Shown here: positions 7,315 through 18,001 of the stretch, piece by piece
How the letters are laid out: each line of letters opens with the position of its first letter
How positions within the stretch are numbered: position 1 is the stretch's first letter
Source of the DNA: Pseudomonas bananamidigenes
GTDB lineage: Bacteria; Pseudomonadota; Gammaproteobacteria; Pseudomonadales; Pseudomonadaceae
NCBI RefSeq assembly: GCF_001679645.1
Contig: NZ_LRUN01000060.1
Coordinates: forward strand, 1-64,000
Direction: 5' to 3'
Length of the DNA: 64,000 nt
Notes under the pieces: generated by a model
What the model saw: only the letters and a program-made list of their open reading frames with translations
The model's database searches: none
Told to the model about the DNA's origin: nothing
Position numbers and translations under genes: made by a program

Positions 7315-8739
7315 ATGTCCTCCGCTGCATCTTTCCGCACAGAAAACGATCTGCTTGGCTCCCTTGAAGTCCCTGCTGAAGCGTATTACGGCATCCAGAC
7401 CCTGCGAGCGGTGAACAACTTCCGCCTCTCCGGCGTTCCGATTTCGCATTACCCGAAACTGGTTGTCGGCCTGGCAATGGTCAAACAGGCCGCCGCTGAC
7501 GCCAACCGTGAGCTGGGCCACCTGAGCGAAGCCAAGCACGCTGCCATCAGCGAAGCCTGTGCACGTCTGATCCGCGGTGATTTCCACGAAGAGTTCGTGG
7601 TCGACATGATTCAAGGTGGCGCCGGTACGTCCACCAACATGAACGCCAACGAAGTGATCGCCAACATCGCGCTGGAAGCGATGGGTCACCAGAAAGGCGA
7701 ATACCAGTACCTGCACCCGAACGACGACGTCAACATGGCGCAGTCGACCAACGACGCTTATCCAACCGCGATCCGCCTGGGTCTGCTGCTGGGTCACGAC
7801 GCGCTGCTGGCCAGCCTCGACAGCCTGATCCAGGCGTTCGCGGCCAAGGGTGAAGAATTCAATCACGTCCTGAAAATGGGTCGTACCCAGCTGCAGGACG
7901 CCGTGCCGATGACCCTGGGTCAAGAGTTCCGCGCCTTCGCCACCACCATGAGTGAAGACCTGGCCCGTCTGAAGACGCTGGCTCCGGAAGTCCTGACCGA
8001 AGTGAACCTGGGCGGCACCGCGATCGGCACCGGCATCAACGCCGACCCGCGCTATCAGGCCCTGGCGGTACAGCGTCTGGCGCTGATCAGCGGTCAACCG
8101 CTGGTACCGGCTGCCGACCTGATCGAGGCCACCTCCGACATGGGCGCCTTCGTGCTGTTCTCCGGCATGCTCAAGCGCACGGCGGTCAAGCTGTCGAAGA
8201 TCTGCAACGACCTGCGCCTGCTGTCCAGCGGCCCGCGCACCGGCATCAACGAAATCAACCTGCCGGCGCGTCAGCCAGGCAGCTCGATCATGCCAGGCAA
8301 GGTCAACCCGGTCATTCCGGAAGCCGTGAACCAGGTGGCCTTCCAGGTCATCGGCAACGATCTGGCGCTGACCATGGCGGCCGAAGGCGGCCAACTGCAA
8401 CTGAACGTGATGGAGCCGCTGATCGCTTTCAAGATCCTCGACTCGATCCGTCTGCTGCAACGCGCCATGGACATGCTGCGCGAGCACTGCATCGTCGGCA
8501 TCACCGCCAACGAAGCCCGCTGCCGCGAACTGGTCGAACACTCGATCGGTCTGGTTACCGCGCTGAACCCGTACATCGGCTACAAAAACGCCACCCGCAT
8601 CGCCCGTATCGCGCTCGAAAGCGGCCGCGGCGTGCTGGAACTGGTGCGTGAGGAAGGCCTGCTCGACGATGCCATGCTCGCCGACATCCTGCGCCCGGAA
8701 AACATGATTGCTCCGCGTCTGGTGCCTCTGAAGGCCTGA
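7315..8739 (+). CDS. aspA: Aspartate ammonia-lyase
   Basis: A 474-residue cytosolic enzyme of the fumarase/aspartase superfamily, converting L-aspartate to fumarate and ammonia. Seen: early EAYYGIQTLRAVNNF, the substrate loops GGAGTSTNMNANEV and NMAQSTNDAYPTA, and the mobile signature loop GSSIMPGKVNP near residue 322. Two in-frame ATGs exist (7303 and 7315); 7315 is preferred because CGAGATGA lies 8-9 nt before it and MSSAASFRTE gives the usual length. An intrinsic terminator follows. With the symporter and asparaginase downstream it forms an Asn to Asp to fumarate route. Confidence 0.96.
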   Translation: MSSAASFRTENDLLGSLEVPAEAYYGIQTLRAVNNFRLSGVPISHYPKLVVGLAMVKQAAADANRELGHLSEAKHAAISEACARLIRGDFHEEFVVDMIQGGAGTSTNMNANEVIANIALEAMGHQKGEYQYLHPNDDVNMAQSTNDAYPTAIRLGLLLGHDALLASLDSLIQAFAAKGEEFNHVLKMGRTQLQDAVPMTLGQEFRAFATTMSEDLARLKTLAPEVLTEVNLGGTAIGTGINADPRYQALAVQRLALISGQPLVPAADLIEATSDMGAFVLFSGMLKRTAVKLSKICNDLRLLSSGPRTGINEINLPARQPGSSIMPGKVNPVIPEAVNQVAFQVIGNDLALTMAAEGGQLQLNVMEPLIAFKILDSIRLLQRAMDMLREHCIVGITANEARCRELVEHSIGLVTALNPYIGYKNATRIARIALESGRGVLELVREEGLLDDAMLADILRPENMIAPRLVPLKA

Positions 8740-8802
8740 TCCGACGCGTTACTCGTAGCACCGCTCACCAGGTCGAGGGACTAGACACCTCTCACCTTTT
8801 GA

Positions 8803-8836
8803 GGGCTTGGGGGACTCTCCCCAAGCCCTTTTTTTT
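8803..8836 (+). terminator. Intrinsic terminator of aspA
   Basis: A 10-bp perfect stem GGGCTTGGGG/CCCCAAGCCC followed by an eight-T run, about 65 nt after the aspA stop. Confidence 0.92.
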
Positions 8837-9180
8837 AACTGTTTGAACCTGAGAACCGTATGTATGAAAGCTGGCTGAACACCGGCTTTCAGACAAACCC
8901 GACGCCGGTAACGTCGGGTGTTTCAAAGCTTCGTTTCGTCGCTTGCACCACAACCGTGCAGACGGGCGCCGCACTGATCGGTATAGTGCCGCCCCTCTTC
9001 GCGTGAGCGGTCGTCGGTAACGAGGCCATAACCCATGCGAAACCCGAACTAATAACAAACCCGCGATATGGAACCGGGACGAACCTTCGCCTCGCCTGTT
9101 GTGCCGCACGCACACCGGTGTAACGCGATGTTTCCGACCATCCAGTATTTGCTTACACAAAAAACAGCGAGGAAAAATCC
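8837..9180 (+). other. 344-nt leader region of the alanine symporter gene
   Basis: No gene found. The stretch contains an 8-bp hairpin ACCCGACG/CGTCGGGT (8897-8919) and several smaller possible stems further down (for example around 8990-9090). I looked for the glycine-riboswitch core, because glycine switches often precede such symporter genes, and did not find it. The leader is unusually long for this window and could carry an RNA control element I do not recognise. Confidence 0.35.
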
Positions 9181-10626
9181 ATGCTCGAAGTCATCAACGA
9201 CTTCCTCTCAGGGAAAGTACTGATCGTGCTCATTGTCGGGCTCGGTAGCTACTTCACGATTCGCTCGCGTTTCGTCCAGTTGCGTCACTTCGGCCACATG
9301 TTCGCGGTGTTCCGCGACAGCCTCAAAGGCAACGCCGGTCAACTCAGCTCGTTCCAGGCCCTGATGCTCAGCCTCGCCGGCCGTGTCGGTGCGGGCAACA
9401 TCGCCGGTGTCGGCATCGCCGTGACCCTCGGTGGTCCGGGCGCCGTGTTCTGGATGTGGGTGACCGCTCTGGTCGGCATGTCCAGCAGCTTCTTCGAATG
9501 CACCCTGGCCCAGGTCTACAAGCGCGCCGACGGTGACGGTCTGTACCGTGGCGGTCCGGCCTACTACATCCAGCACGGCCTGAAGCTCAAAGGCATGGCG
9601 GTGGTGTTCTCCATCCTGCTGCTGGTGACCTACGGCTTCGCCTTCATCGGCCTGCAGTCCTACACCGTGACCCATTCGCTGCAGAACGCCTTCGCCTTCG
9701 ACCCGCGTCACACCGGTATCGTCCTGGCGGTGCTGCTGGCCATTACCTTCATCGGTGGCATCAAACGCATCGCTGCGGTGTCCGACCTGCTGGTACCGAT
9801 CAAGACCCTGGCCTACATCGCCGTGACTCTGTATGTGATCGGCACCCAGATCGAACACGTGCCGGCCATGCTGGAAACCATCTTCAAGAGCGCCTTCGGC
9901 CTCGACCCGGCTTTCGGCGGCCTGCTTGGCAGCGCCATCGTCATGGGCGTGAAGCGTGGCGTGTTCGCCAACGAAGCGGGCCTGGGCAGTGCGCCGAACG
10001 TCGCTGCCGTGGCTGCGGTGAAGCACCCGGGCGCCCAGGGCGTGGTCCAGGCCTTCAGCGTGTTCCTCGACACCTTCGTGATCTGCACCTGCACCGCGCT
10101 GCTGATCCTGCTGTCGGGCTTCTACACGCCGGGCTTCGAAGGTGACGGTATCGTCCTGACCCAGAACTCGCTGGCCGCCGTGGTCGGTGACTGGGGCCGC
10201 CTGTTCGTCAGCGTGGCACTGTCGCTGTTCGTCTTCACCTGCATCCTCTACAACTACTACCTGGGCGAAAACAGCCTGCAGTTCCTCAGCCGCAACCGCG
10301 CTGTGCTGATGACGTTCCGTGGTCTGGTACTGGCGCTGGTGGTATGGGGTTCGATGCAGGACCTGTCGACCGTGTTTGCCTTCGCCGACATCACCATGAC
10401 CTGCCTGGCCTTCGTCAACCTGATGGCCCTGGCCATGCTGTTCAAGGTCGGTCTGCGCGTAATGCGCGACTACGACGAGCAGCGCCGTGCTGGTGTCGAC
10501 CAGCCGGTGTTCGACGCCAGCAAGTTCAGCGATCTGGACCTGGACCTGAAAGCCTGGCCAACCGACTCCTCGGTTGCTGCGAAGGCGGACGCTCAGGCGC
10601 AAGGCATCCCTGCAGCGCAACGCTGA
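9181..10626 (+). CDS. Sodium:alanine symporter, AGCS family
   Basis: A 481-residue inner-membrane carrier with about 11 hydrophobic helices. The AGCS signature GRVGAGNIAGVGIAVTLGGP near residue 70 and GVFANEAGLGSAP near 260-272 are clear. Members import alanine or glycine with Na+ (or H+). The charged C-terminal tail (SDLDLDLKAWPTD) is cytoplasmic. RBS GAGGAAAAATCC precedes the ATG. It lies between aspA and ansA, pointing to a role in amino-acid catabolism. Followed by a GC hairpin and a REP. Confidence 0.92.
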   Translation: MLEVINDFLSGKVLIVLIVGLGSYFTIRSRFVQLRHFGHMFAVFRDSLKGNAGQLSSFQALMLSLAGRVGAGNIAGVGIAVTLGGPGAVFWMWVTALVGMSSSFFECTLAQVYKRADGDGLYRGGPAYYIQHGLKLKGMAVVFSILLLVTYGFAFIGLQSYTVTHSLQNAFAFDPRHTGIVLAVLLAITFIGGIKRIAAVSDLLVPIKTLAYIAVTLYVIGTQIEHVPAMLETIFKSAFGLDPAFGGLLGSAIVMGVKRGVFANEAGLGSAPNVAAVAAVKHPGAQGVVQAFSVFLDTFVICTCTALLILLSGFYTPGFEGDGIVLTQNSLAAVVGDWGRLFVSVALSLFVFTCILYNYYLGENSLQFLSRNRAVLMTFRGLVLALVVWGSMQDLSTVFAFADITMTCLAFVNLMALAMLFKVGLRVMRDYDEQRRAGVDQPVFDASKFSDLDLDLKAWPTDSSVAAKADAQAQGIPAAQR

Positions 10627-10635
10627 TGGGTGAAT

Positions 10636-10660
10636 GACGGGCGCATCCCCTGCGCCCGTC
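10636..10660 (+). terminator. GC-rich hairpin after the symporter
   Basis: A 10-bp perfect stem GACGGGCGCA/TGCGCCCGTC with loop TCCCC, 9 nt past the symporter stop; only a weak T tract follows. Confidence 0.55.
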
Positions 10661-10677
10661 AGTTACAGTTCGAAAAA

Positions 10678-10703
10678 CTGTGGGAGCGAGCTTGCTCCCA
10701 CAG
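10678..10703. repeat. Single REP palindrome
   Basis: CTGTGGGAGC/GCTCCCACAG around the loop GAGCTT, the same type as at 6186. It lies 27 nt before the asparaginase start. Confidence 0.75.
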
Positions 10704-10729
10704 GAACTCATCGTTTCGGAGAACTCCCC

Positions 10730-11734
10730 ATGAATTCCTCGACCTACCCTGCCGCCCGGCACGTCATGGTGCTGTACACCGGTGGCACCATCGGCATGCA
10801 GGCCAGCGCGAACGGCCTGGCGCCGGCTTCCGGTTTCGAAGCGCGGATGCGCGACTACCTGCACAGCCAGCCCGAGCTGATCGTGCCGCAGTGGCGCTTT
10901 CGCGAAATGGCGCCGCTGATCGACAGCGCCAACATGACGCCGGTCTACTGGCAGCAACTGCGTGAAGCCGTGGTCGACGCCGTCGATGTGCAAGGCTGCG
11001 ACAGTGTGCTGATCCTGCACGGCACCGACACCCTGGCCTACAGCGCCGCCGCCATGAGCTTCCAGCTGCTGGGCCTGAATGCCCGCGTGTGCTTCACCGG
11101 CTCGATGCTGCCGGCCGGCGTTACCGACAGCGACGCCTGGGAAAACCTCAGCGGCGCGCTGGTCGCCCTCGGCCACGGCCTGGCGCCGGGCGTGCATCTG
11201 TATTTCCACGGCGAGCTGCTGGCTCCGACCCGTTGCGCAAAAGTGCGCAGCTTCGGCCGTCATCCGTTCAAACGTCTGGAGCGTCAGGGCGGCGGCGTGA
11301 AAGCCACGTCCCTGCCGGCAGCACTGAACTACAACCAGCCGAGGCAACTGGCCAGGGTTGCAGTGCTGCCACTGTTCCCGGGCATCGGCGCCGAGATCAT
11401 CGACGGTTTGCTCGTCAGCGGCATTCAGGGTCTGGTGCTGGAGTGCTACGGCAGCGGCACCGGGCCGAGCGACAACCCGGAGTTTCTCGCCAGCCTCGGT
11501 CGGGCACGGGATAAAGGTGTCGTGGTGGTTGCGGTCACGCAGTGTCATGAGGGCGGCGTGGAGCTGGATATCTACGAAGCCGGCAGCCGCTTGCGGGGCG
11601 TTGGCGTGCTGTCCGGTGGCGGCATGACTCGCGAAGCAGCGTTCGGCAAGTTGAATGCCTTGCTGGGTGCAGGTCTCGAGACGGCTGAAGTGCGGCGCCT
11701 GGTCGAACTCGACCTGTGCGGCGAGCTCATCTGA
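10730..11734 (+). CDS. ansA: Type I (cytoplasmic) L-asparaginase
   Basis: A 334-residue amidohydrolase that turns asparagine into aspartate and ammonia. The two catalytic threonine motifs are present: VLYTGGTIGMQ near residue 15-25 and ILHGTDTLAYSAAAM near 91-105. No signal peptide, hence the cytosolic class. The start at 10730 (MNSSTYPAARH) is supported by CGGAGAACT and avoids including the REP in the gene. Its product, aspartate, is the substrate of the neighbouring AspA. Confidence 0.9.
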   Translation: MNSSTYPAARHVMVLYTGGTIGMQASANGLAPASGFEARMRDYLHSQPELIVPQWRFREMAPLIDSANMTPVYWQQLREAVVDAVDVQGCDSVLILHGTDTLAYSAAAMSFQLLGLNARVCFTGSMLPAGVTDSDAWENLSGALVALGHGLAPGVHLYFHGELLAPTRCAKVRSFGRHPFKRLERQGGGVKATSLPAALNYNQPRQLARVAVLPLFPGIGAEIIDGLLVSGIQGLVLECYGSGTGPSDNPEFLASLGRARDKGVVVVAVTQCHEGGVELDIYEAGSRLRGVGVLSGGGMTREAAFGKLNALLGAGLETAEVRRLVELDLCGELI

Positions 11735-11745
11735 TCGCAACCGGC

Positions 11746-11770
11746 TGTGGGAGCAACCGTCGCTCCCACG
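11746..11770. repeat. REP-like palindrome
   Basis: TGTGGGAGC and GCTCCCACG around an unusual loop AACCGTC, between the asparaginase stop and the AraC-type gene. Confidence 0.65.
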
Positions 11771-11823
11771 GGCCCGGCATGTAACTTGCTGCCGTTTCCA
11801 GCACCCCAAGGCTGGAAGATCCC

Positions 11824-12822
11824 ATGCTCCACTCCCACCTCACGACGCTCAATGCGGTCTCGTTGATCCTCAACACCTTCAAGACCGAAGGCCTTTCCAG
11901 CGAAGCGCTGCTGGCCGGCAGCGGCATCAGCGCGGCGGATCTGAGCCGGGCCGACACCCGCATCACCACCAATCAGGAAATGCAGGTGTGCGCCAACGCC
12001 GTCGCGCTCAAGCACGACATCGGCCTGGAGCTGGGCCGACGCATGCATGTTTCCTGCTACGGCATCCTCGGTTACGCGCTACTGACCTGTGCCACCTTCG
12101 GTGACGCCTTGCGGCTGGCGATCCGTTATCCGGCGCTGCTGGGAACACTTTTCGAACTGAGCCTGGAGGACGACGGCGAGCGCGTCTGGTTCGTCGCCGC
12201 CGATTACCGCGAGAGTCCGGCGATGGCCGTGTTCAATGCCGAATTCTGTCTGGTGTCGCTGAAAGTCATCTGCGACGACCTGCTCGGTCATTCACTGCCA
12301 CTGCTGGCCGCCCGTTTCGAGCACGCCGCTCCGGACTACCGCGACAGCTACGCCGAACACTTCAATGCCCCTCTGCACTTCGGTGCCAGGGACAATGCCT
12401 TCGCTTTCGACCGGCGCTGGCTCGACCAACCGCTGCCACTGGCCGACATCATCACCCACCAGGCCATGGCCGAGCGTTGCCGCAAACAGAACATCGAGTT
12501 CACCGGTCGTCAGGCGTGGCTCGGGCGTATCCGCCAGCTGCTCGGCGCGCAACTCAACGCCGCGCCGGGGCTGGAAGGTCTGGCGCAGCAGATGAACTGC
12601 TCGCCACGCACCTTGCGCCGGCATCTGAAGGACATGGGTTGCAGCTATCAGGAACTGCTCGACGAACTGCGCTTCGAGCGAGCCAAACAGATGCTCTGCG
12701 AGGATCAGCTACCCATCTACCGCATCGCCGAAACCCTGGGTTTCAGCGAGACCGCAAGCTTCCGCCATGCCTTCGTGCGCTGGAGCGGCGTGGCACCCAG
12801 TCAGTTCCGTCCACACGGTTAA
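11824..12822 (+). CDS. AraC-family regulator with AraC_binding-2 type N-domain
   Basis: A 332-residue regulator. The N-terminal domain, about residues 15-200, is of the arabinose-binding-like type found in OruR/ArgR-like Pseudomonas regulators. The C-terminal double helix-turn-helix is clear: LAQQMNCSPRTLRRHLKDMG and IYRIAETLGFSETASFRHAF, ending in WSGVAPSQFR. It lies 132 nt before the acetylpolyamine deacetylase gene in the same direction and may control it; the ligand is unknown. GGAAGATCCC precedes the ATG. Confidence 0.85.
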   Translation: MLHSHLTTLNAVSLILNTFKTEGLSSEALLAGSGISAADLSRADTRITTNQEMQVCANAVALKHDIGLELGRRMHVSCYGILGYALLTCATFGDALRLAIRYPALLGTLFELSLEDDGERVWFVAADYRESPAMAVFNAEFCLVSLKVICDDLLGHSLPLLAARFEHAAPDYRDSYAEHFNAPLHFGARDNAFAFDRRWLDQPLPLADIITHQAMAERCRKQNIEFTGRQAWLGRIRQLLGAQLNAAPGLEGLAQQMNCSPRTLRRHLKDMGCSYQELLDELRFERAKQMLCEDQLPIYRIAETLGFSETASFRHAFVRWSGVAPSQFRPHG

Positions 12823-12954
12823 ACCGTCGAGGGGCGATATCAGGTCAGCATTTTTGGCCATATCGATCCCCTTTTGGCCTCTCTGGCCGTTTTCCGATGC
12901 GCGCTACGCCGCAACACTGGGGCCCACCGAATCAGCCCCTGCGGAGAACAACAA

Positions 12955-13976
<1,022 letters not shown>

Positions 13977-13980
<4 letters not shown>

Positions 13981-15077
13981 AAAGTCTCAAGCACTTCATC
14001 GCTCCCGCGCTGTGCGCGGCGCTGCTGAGCGGCGTGGCCCACGCCGAAGAACGCACCCTGCGCGTCTACAACTGGTTCGACTACATCACCCCCAAGGCAC
14101 TGGAGGATTTCAAGGCGCAGAACAGTCAGACCAAACTGGTCTACGACATCTTCGACACCAACGAAGCGCTGGAAGCCAAGCTGCTGACCGGCAACTCCGG
14201 CTACGACGTGGTGGTGCCGTCCAACGTGTTCCTGGCCAAGCAGATCGAGGCCGGGGTGTTCCAGCCGCTGGATCGCAGCCAGTTGCCGAACTGGAACCAC
14301 CTCGATCCGAAACTGATGAAGCTGATCGAGGCCAACGACCCGGGCAACAAATTCGCCGTGCCTTACATGTATGGCACCATCCTGATCGGCTTCAACCCGG
14401 CAAAGGTCAAGGCTGCCTTGGGTGACAACGCGCCGGTGGACAGTTGGGATCTGATCTTCAAGGAAGAAAACATCAGCAAGCTCAAGCAATGCGGCGTCGC
14501 TCTGCTCGACTCGCCGTCGGAGATCCTGCCGCTGGCCCTGCGACACTTGGGTCTGGATCCCAACAGCAAGAACCCGGCGGACTACGCCAGGGCCGAAGCG
14601 CTGCTGATGAAGATTCGTCCGCACGTGACCTATTTCCATTCGTCCAAATACATGGCCGATATCGCCAACGGTGACATCTGCGTCGCGGTCGGTTACTCCG
14701 GCAGCTTCTCCCAGGCCGCCAACCGCGCCAAAGAGGCGAAAAACGGTGTGGTGGTCGACATGCGCCTGCCGAAGGAAGGGGCACCGATCTGGTTCGACAT
14801 GCTCGCCATCCCGAAAGGCGCGAAGAACCCGCAGGACGCCTACACCTTCATCAACTACCTGCTGCAACCGCAGGTGATCGCGCCGGTCAGCGATTTTGTC
14901 GGTTACCCGAACCCGAACAAGGACGCCACCGAGCATGTCGATCCGGCGATCCGCAACAACCCGAATCTGTACCCGACCGATGCGGCGATGAATACGCTGT
15001 ATACCCTGCAACCGTTGCCTCGGGATGCGGAGCGGGCACGCACCCGGGCGTGGACCAGGATCAAGTCCGGCACCTGA
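13977..15077 (+). CDS. Polyamine ABC transporter substrate-binding protein (PotF/SpuD-like)
   Basis: A 366-residue periplasmic protein. Signal peptide MKSLKHFIAPALCAALLSGVAHA, cut before EERTLRVYNW. The mature N-terminus LRVYNWFDYI and VPYMYGTILIGFN are typical of putrescine/spermidine binders, in which Trp and acidic residues hold the amines. Start 13977 overlaps the deacetylase stop; the open frame extends upstream but only as an out-of-frame shadow of that gene. No permease or ATPase gene is nearby, so it must serve a transporter encoded elsewhere or act as a sensor. An intrinsic terminator follows. Confidence 0.88.
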
Positions 15078-15091
15078 CGTCAGCCACCGAA

Positions 15092-15117
15092 AGACCCGCC
15101 TTGGCGGGTCTTTTTTT
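15092..15117 (+). terminator. Intrinsic terminator of the deacetylase-binding protein unit
   Basis: AGACCCGCC/GGCGGGTCT stem with a 2-nt apex followed by a T run, about 15 nt after the stop codon. Confidence 0.92.
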
Positions 15118-15217
15118 GCGATAACCATGTACCGCACCGTGCCGTCAGCAAGTCCTTAACGTGTCCCGATCCCGGCGTTGCAGGAGAGCGCCGCTACCGA
15201 CACACAAGGACACGGAC

Positions 15218-18001
15218 ATGCCTGAAACTCTTCGCCCCGATATCGTCGATCTGCAAACCCGGCTGCTGTCCGGACCGTCACTCAGGGACGCAGCATCGAA
15301 TGCGTTGCGCCCGGCGCTGAACGCTCTGTACCCGAATCTCGACATCGACCCGCAACTGGCAATCGTCGTGACCCCTTCCTGGCGCATCGAAGAGGATCGC
15401 GTCGTCGCCGGACCTGAGCAGTTCGAATCACTGACCGACGTCCTGGTACGCCTGGGCGTCCATGGCACTACGGTGACCTGGCTGGATGGCGAACACTTTC
15501 TGACGCGACAACCGGGGGGCGGACCGGTCATTCATCTGCCGGTAAAGATCGAAGCTGTGGGTCGCCTGGTCAACGAACTCTCAACGCTCCTCTTCGTGGC
15601 GTACCAGGAGCAGCAAATCGCCTACTGGAACACCGCCACCCGGGCTGATGAGCCACGCTGGTATCAGTTGTCGGATGCCTTGCGGGAGCAGTGGAACGTC
15701 GTCGATTCACAAGGATGGGACGCCGAACGACTGGCCATGGCCAGAGCCTTGTACCGGTTTCCCGACAAACAACAGCGGCTGCACATCGATCCTTACAAGA
15801 CACGAGCGTGCCTGATCGATGTCGACCGGGAACACCGTACTGGAGACCGGCACCTGAATGTGCTGCCGATTGCAGTGCTGGCAGGAACTTCGGGCCAGCG
15901 CACAATCATCACCACTCACTCCATCACTCGGGGGTTTCGCGATTTCGATTCATTCGATGACCTCGGTGAGGCGCTGGCAGACCTGCTGGCCCGGACGACT
16001 CGCACAGAACACTTGAAATGGCGACTGTTCGAGCCCGAAGGCAACTTCTTCGATCAGCAGGCCTGCACGTTGCTGGCGCTGGATGCGGATGTCATCGGTT
16101 CATTCGACCTGTCGCAGCGCGCAAGCGATACCTCAGCCTTCCCCGACGGCGAAAGCCTGACAGCGAACACACGGGCAGCGTCTGATTTCGAACAGCTGCG
16201 GCCGCTGCTGCCACGCTGGCTGGACAGCGCCTCCACGGCTGATCAGACCTGTTACAGCCGGCACCTGCTGGACCTGGCAATCCTGCAAAACCACACCCGC
16301 GGCAAATCCTTTCAACACGAGATTCCCACGCTCCACGCCTACACCGTGGAGCAGTTGACCGCGCAGATTCGCAAGGACCATCCGACGACGCCCGACATCA
16401 GGGTCGAAAATATCGAGATCACCATCACCAGCCTGGTCGTGTGGGGTACATTCGTCGTGCCGGGGCAGACAGAAACCCTGACACTGACGCTCATCGAGCT
16501 GGCGCTGCAAAACCTCGCCGGTTTGCCGATGGGCATCAAGACTGTTCGCCACGCAGACGGCTCACCGACTCCGGACTGGATGACCCCGCAGTATCTGGAA
16601 ACCCTGGTGACCACGATGGACATCGGCAATCTCTACCCCGCCATGCTCAAGCGCCGGTTGATCGAAGATCCGATCGAGGCTCCTGCCCTGGGCCAGCTGT
16701 ACACCGATCAGTTGCCGATCGAGCTGGCACTGCTGGCGTTGCAGTGCAAGATCCGAGGGGCAGCAGGCCTGGATGAGCAGGGTTATCGCTATGTCATCGC
16801 CGCCCTCGCCACGGCCCCCGCTGACCGGCTGGTGAACGGTCAAAGGATTGTGGTCCGCCCGCTGGCATTCCAGCCCCATCGCACAAACGGCAACACCGAC
16901 ACCGTGGCCAACATGTTCACCATTGGTCCCGAGGATACCGACAAGGGTCCATGCCTGCTCTATCGACCATTGCTCGACCCGCCGCTGATCCAGTATCCGG
17001 GCCAGACCAATTTGCTGTATGCGATCCAGCACTCCAGTTCCCTCCGGCAATCGGTACTGGCCTGGTTGCCTGACGACGTGCGCTTCAATTATTCCCAGTA
17101 CGTGTTTCCCGGCACGCTGATGTCGATATGGACTCTCCCGCAATTGCTGGTCGACCCGACTGTCGCGCTGGACATGACCGGTCCGGTCTCACTGGCGCAG
17201 GACAATGCCATCGAAGCGGATGTAGTGACAGCGCTGTTCAATGCCAATGTACAGGCCATGATCACTCAGGCAGACCGTCAGTCCGTGTCCAACGCCGAAG
17301 CACGCTGGGCAACGCTCAAGCGCGGTGGCTGGATGTTGTTCAATACCGCCTTGCCCTTCCTGGGTCGCAGCATTGGCACCGCCGCGTGGATCTGGCAAAT
17401 CATGGATGACATGCAAACCTTGATCGACGCGCAGAACGAACAACCGGGAACCATCGAATGGACGGCCCTGACCGACGTATTGCTCACGCTGGGCATGATC
17501 CTCGCCCACCGGGCAGCGTCCAGCCGACAGACTCAACATCGAACGGTCATCACCCCGAAGGAGAAACCCATACCGTTCAAGCCCAAGGTCACGCGTCTTG
17601 CGGACATTGGCGGAGCGGTTTTTCCATCGGCACATGAACCATCACTGGTCACCGTGAGCGCCCTGAGTCGGTCAAAGCCGTCACTCGGCATGTTCCTCGA
17701 CACACTTGAAGTCGAGAAGCCGGCGCCGCTCGTCGGCCCCGCGAGCGCGGGACCGCACCAACACCTCTTCAGCCATGAATCCCGATGGTATGCGCCTGTA
17801 GGCGAGCGCTGGTTCGAGGTGTCCATCAACGACGATGAACAGATCCAGATCATTGACTCGCGCCAACGGGTCATTCGTGCGGGGCCGCTGCTGATCCACA
17901 ACACAGGGGGCCAGTGGTTCATCGATCTGCGATTGCGTCTGCGGGGAGGCGGGCTGGCAGCCGGCGCAAAAAAATGCAGCAGGAGAACCAAAGGCGCCTG
18001 A
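15218..18001 (+). CDS. Large toxin-like protein (DUF6543/dermonecrotic-toxin-domain type), N-terminal part
   Basis: A 927-residue frame with no signal peptide, similar in look to the giant Pseudomonas proteins annotated as dermonecrotic toxin domain (DUF6543); this is family recollection, not a search result. It begins MPETLRPDIVDLQTRLLSGP after AAGGA. It includes a hydrophobic segment near residues 720-740 and a C-terminal recognition-like stretch WYAPVGERWFEVS and GGQWFIDLRLRLRGGG. Such proteins normally run on for another 500 residues or more, and the next frame continues the sense. The break falls at an A7 run (17968-17974), so this gene is either broken, frameshift-decoded or a sequence error. 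Confidence 0.7.
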   Translation: MPETLRPDIVDLQTRLLSGPSLRDAASNALRPALNALYPNLDIDPQLAIVVTPSWRIEEDRVVAGPEQFESLTDVLVRLGVHGTTVTWLDGEHFLTRQPGGGPVIHLPVKIEAVGRLVNELSTLLFVAYQEQQIAYWNTATRADEPRWYQLSDALREQWNVVDSQGWDAERLAMARALYRFPDKQQRLHIDPYKTRACLIDVDREHRTGDRHLNVLPIAVLAGTSGQRTIITTHSITRGFRDFDSFDDLGEALADLLARTTRTEHLKWRLFEPEGNFFDQQACTLLALDADVIGSFDLSQRASDTSAFPDGESLTANTRAASDFEQLRPLLPRWLDSASTADQTCYSRHLLDLAILQNHTRGKSFQHEIPTLHAYTVEQLTAQIRKDHPTTPDIRVENIEITITSLVVWGTFVVPGQTETLTLTLIELALQNLAGLPMGIKTVRHADGSPTPDWMTPQYLETLVTTMDIGNLYPAMLKRRLIEDPIEAPALGQLYTDQLPIELALLALQCKIRGAAGLDEQGYRYVIAALATAPADRLVNGQRIVVRPLAFQPHRTNGNTDTVANMFTIGPEDTDKGPCLLYRPLLDPPLIQYPGQTNLLYAIQHSSSLRQSVLAWLPDDVRFNYSQYVFPGTLMSIWTLPQLLVDPTVALDMTGPVSLAQDNAIEADVVTALFNANVQAMITQADRQSVSNAEARWATLKRGGWMLFNTALPFLGRSIGTAAWIWQIMDDMQTLIDAQNEQPGTIEWTALTDVLLTLGMILAHRAASSRQTQHRTVITPKEKPIPFKPKVTRLADIGGAVFPSAHEPSLVTVSALSRSKPSLGMFLDTLEVEKPAPLVGPASAGPHQHLFSHESRWYAPVGERWFEVSINDDEQIQIIDSRQRVIRAGPLLIHNTGGQWFIDLRLRLRGGGLAAGAKKCSRRTKGA

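Noticed and set aside
8990..9090. Glycine riboswitch before the alanine symporter
   Set aside because: The conserved core of the glycine aptamer is not found.
9208..10620. Long minus-strand open frame of 470 codons opposite the symporter
   Set aside because: It is His/Gln/Asp-rich antisense of a GC-rich gene, a common artefact in Pseudomonas, without any domain.
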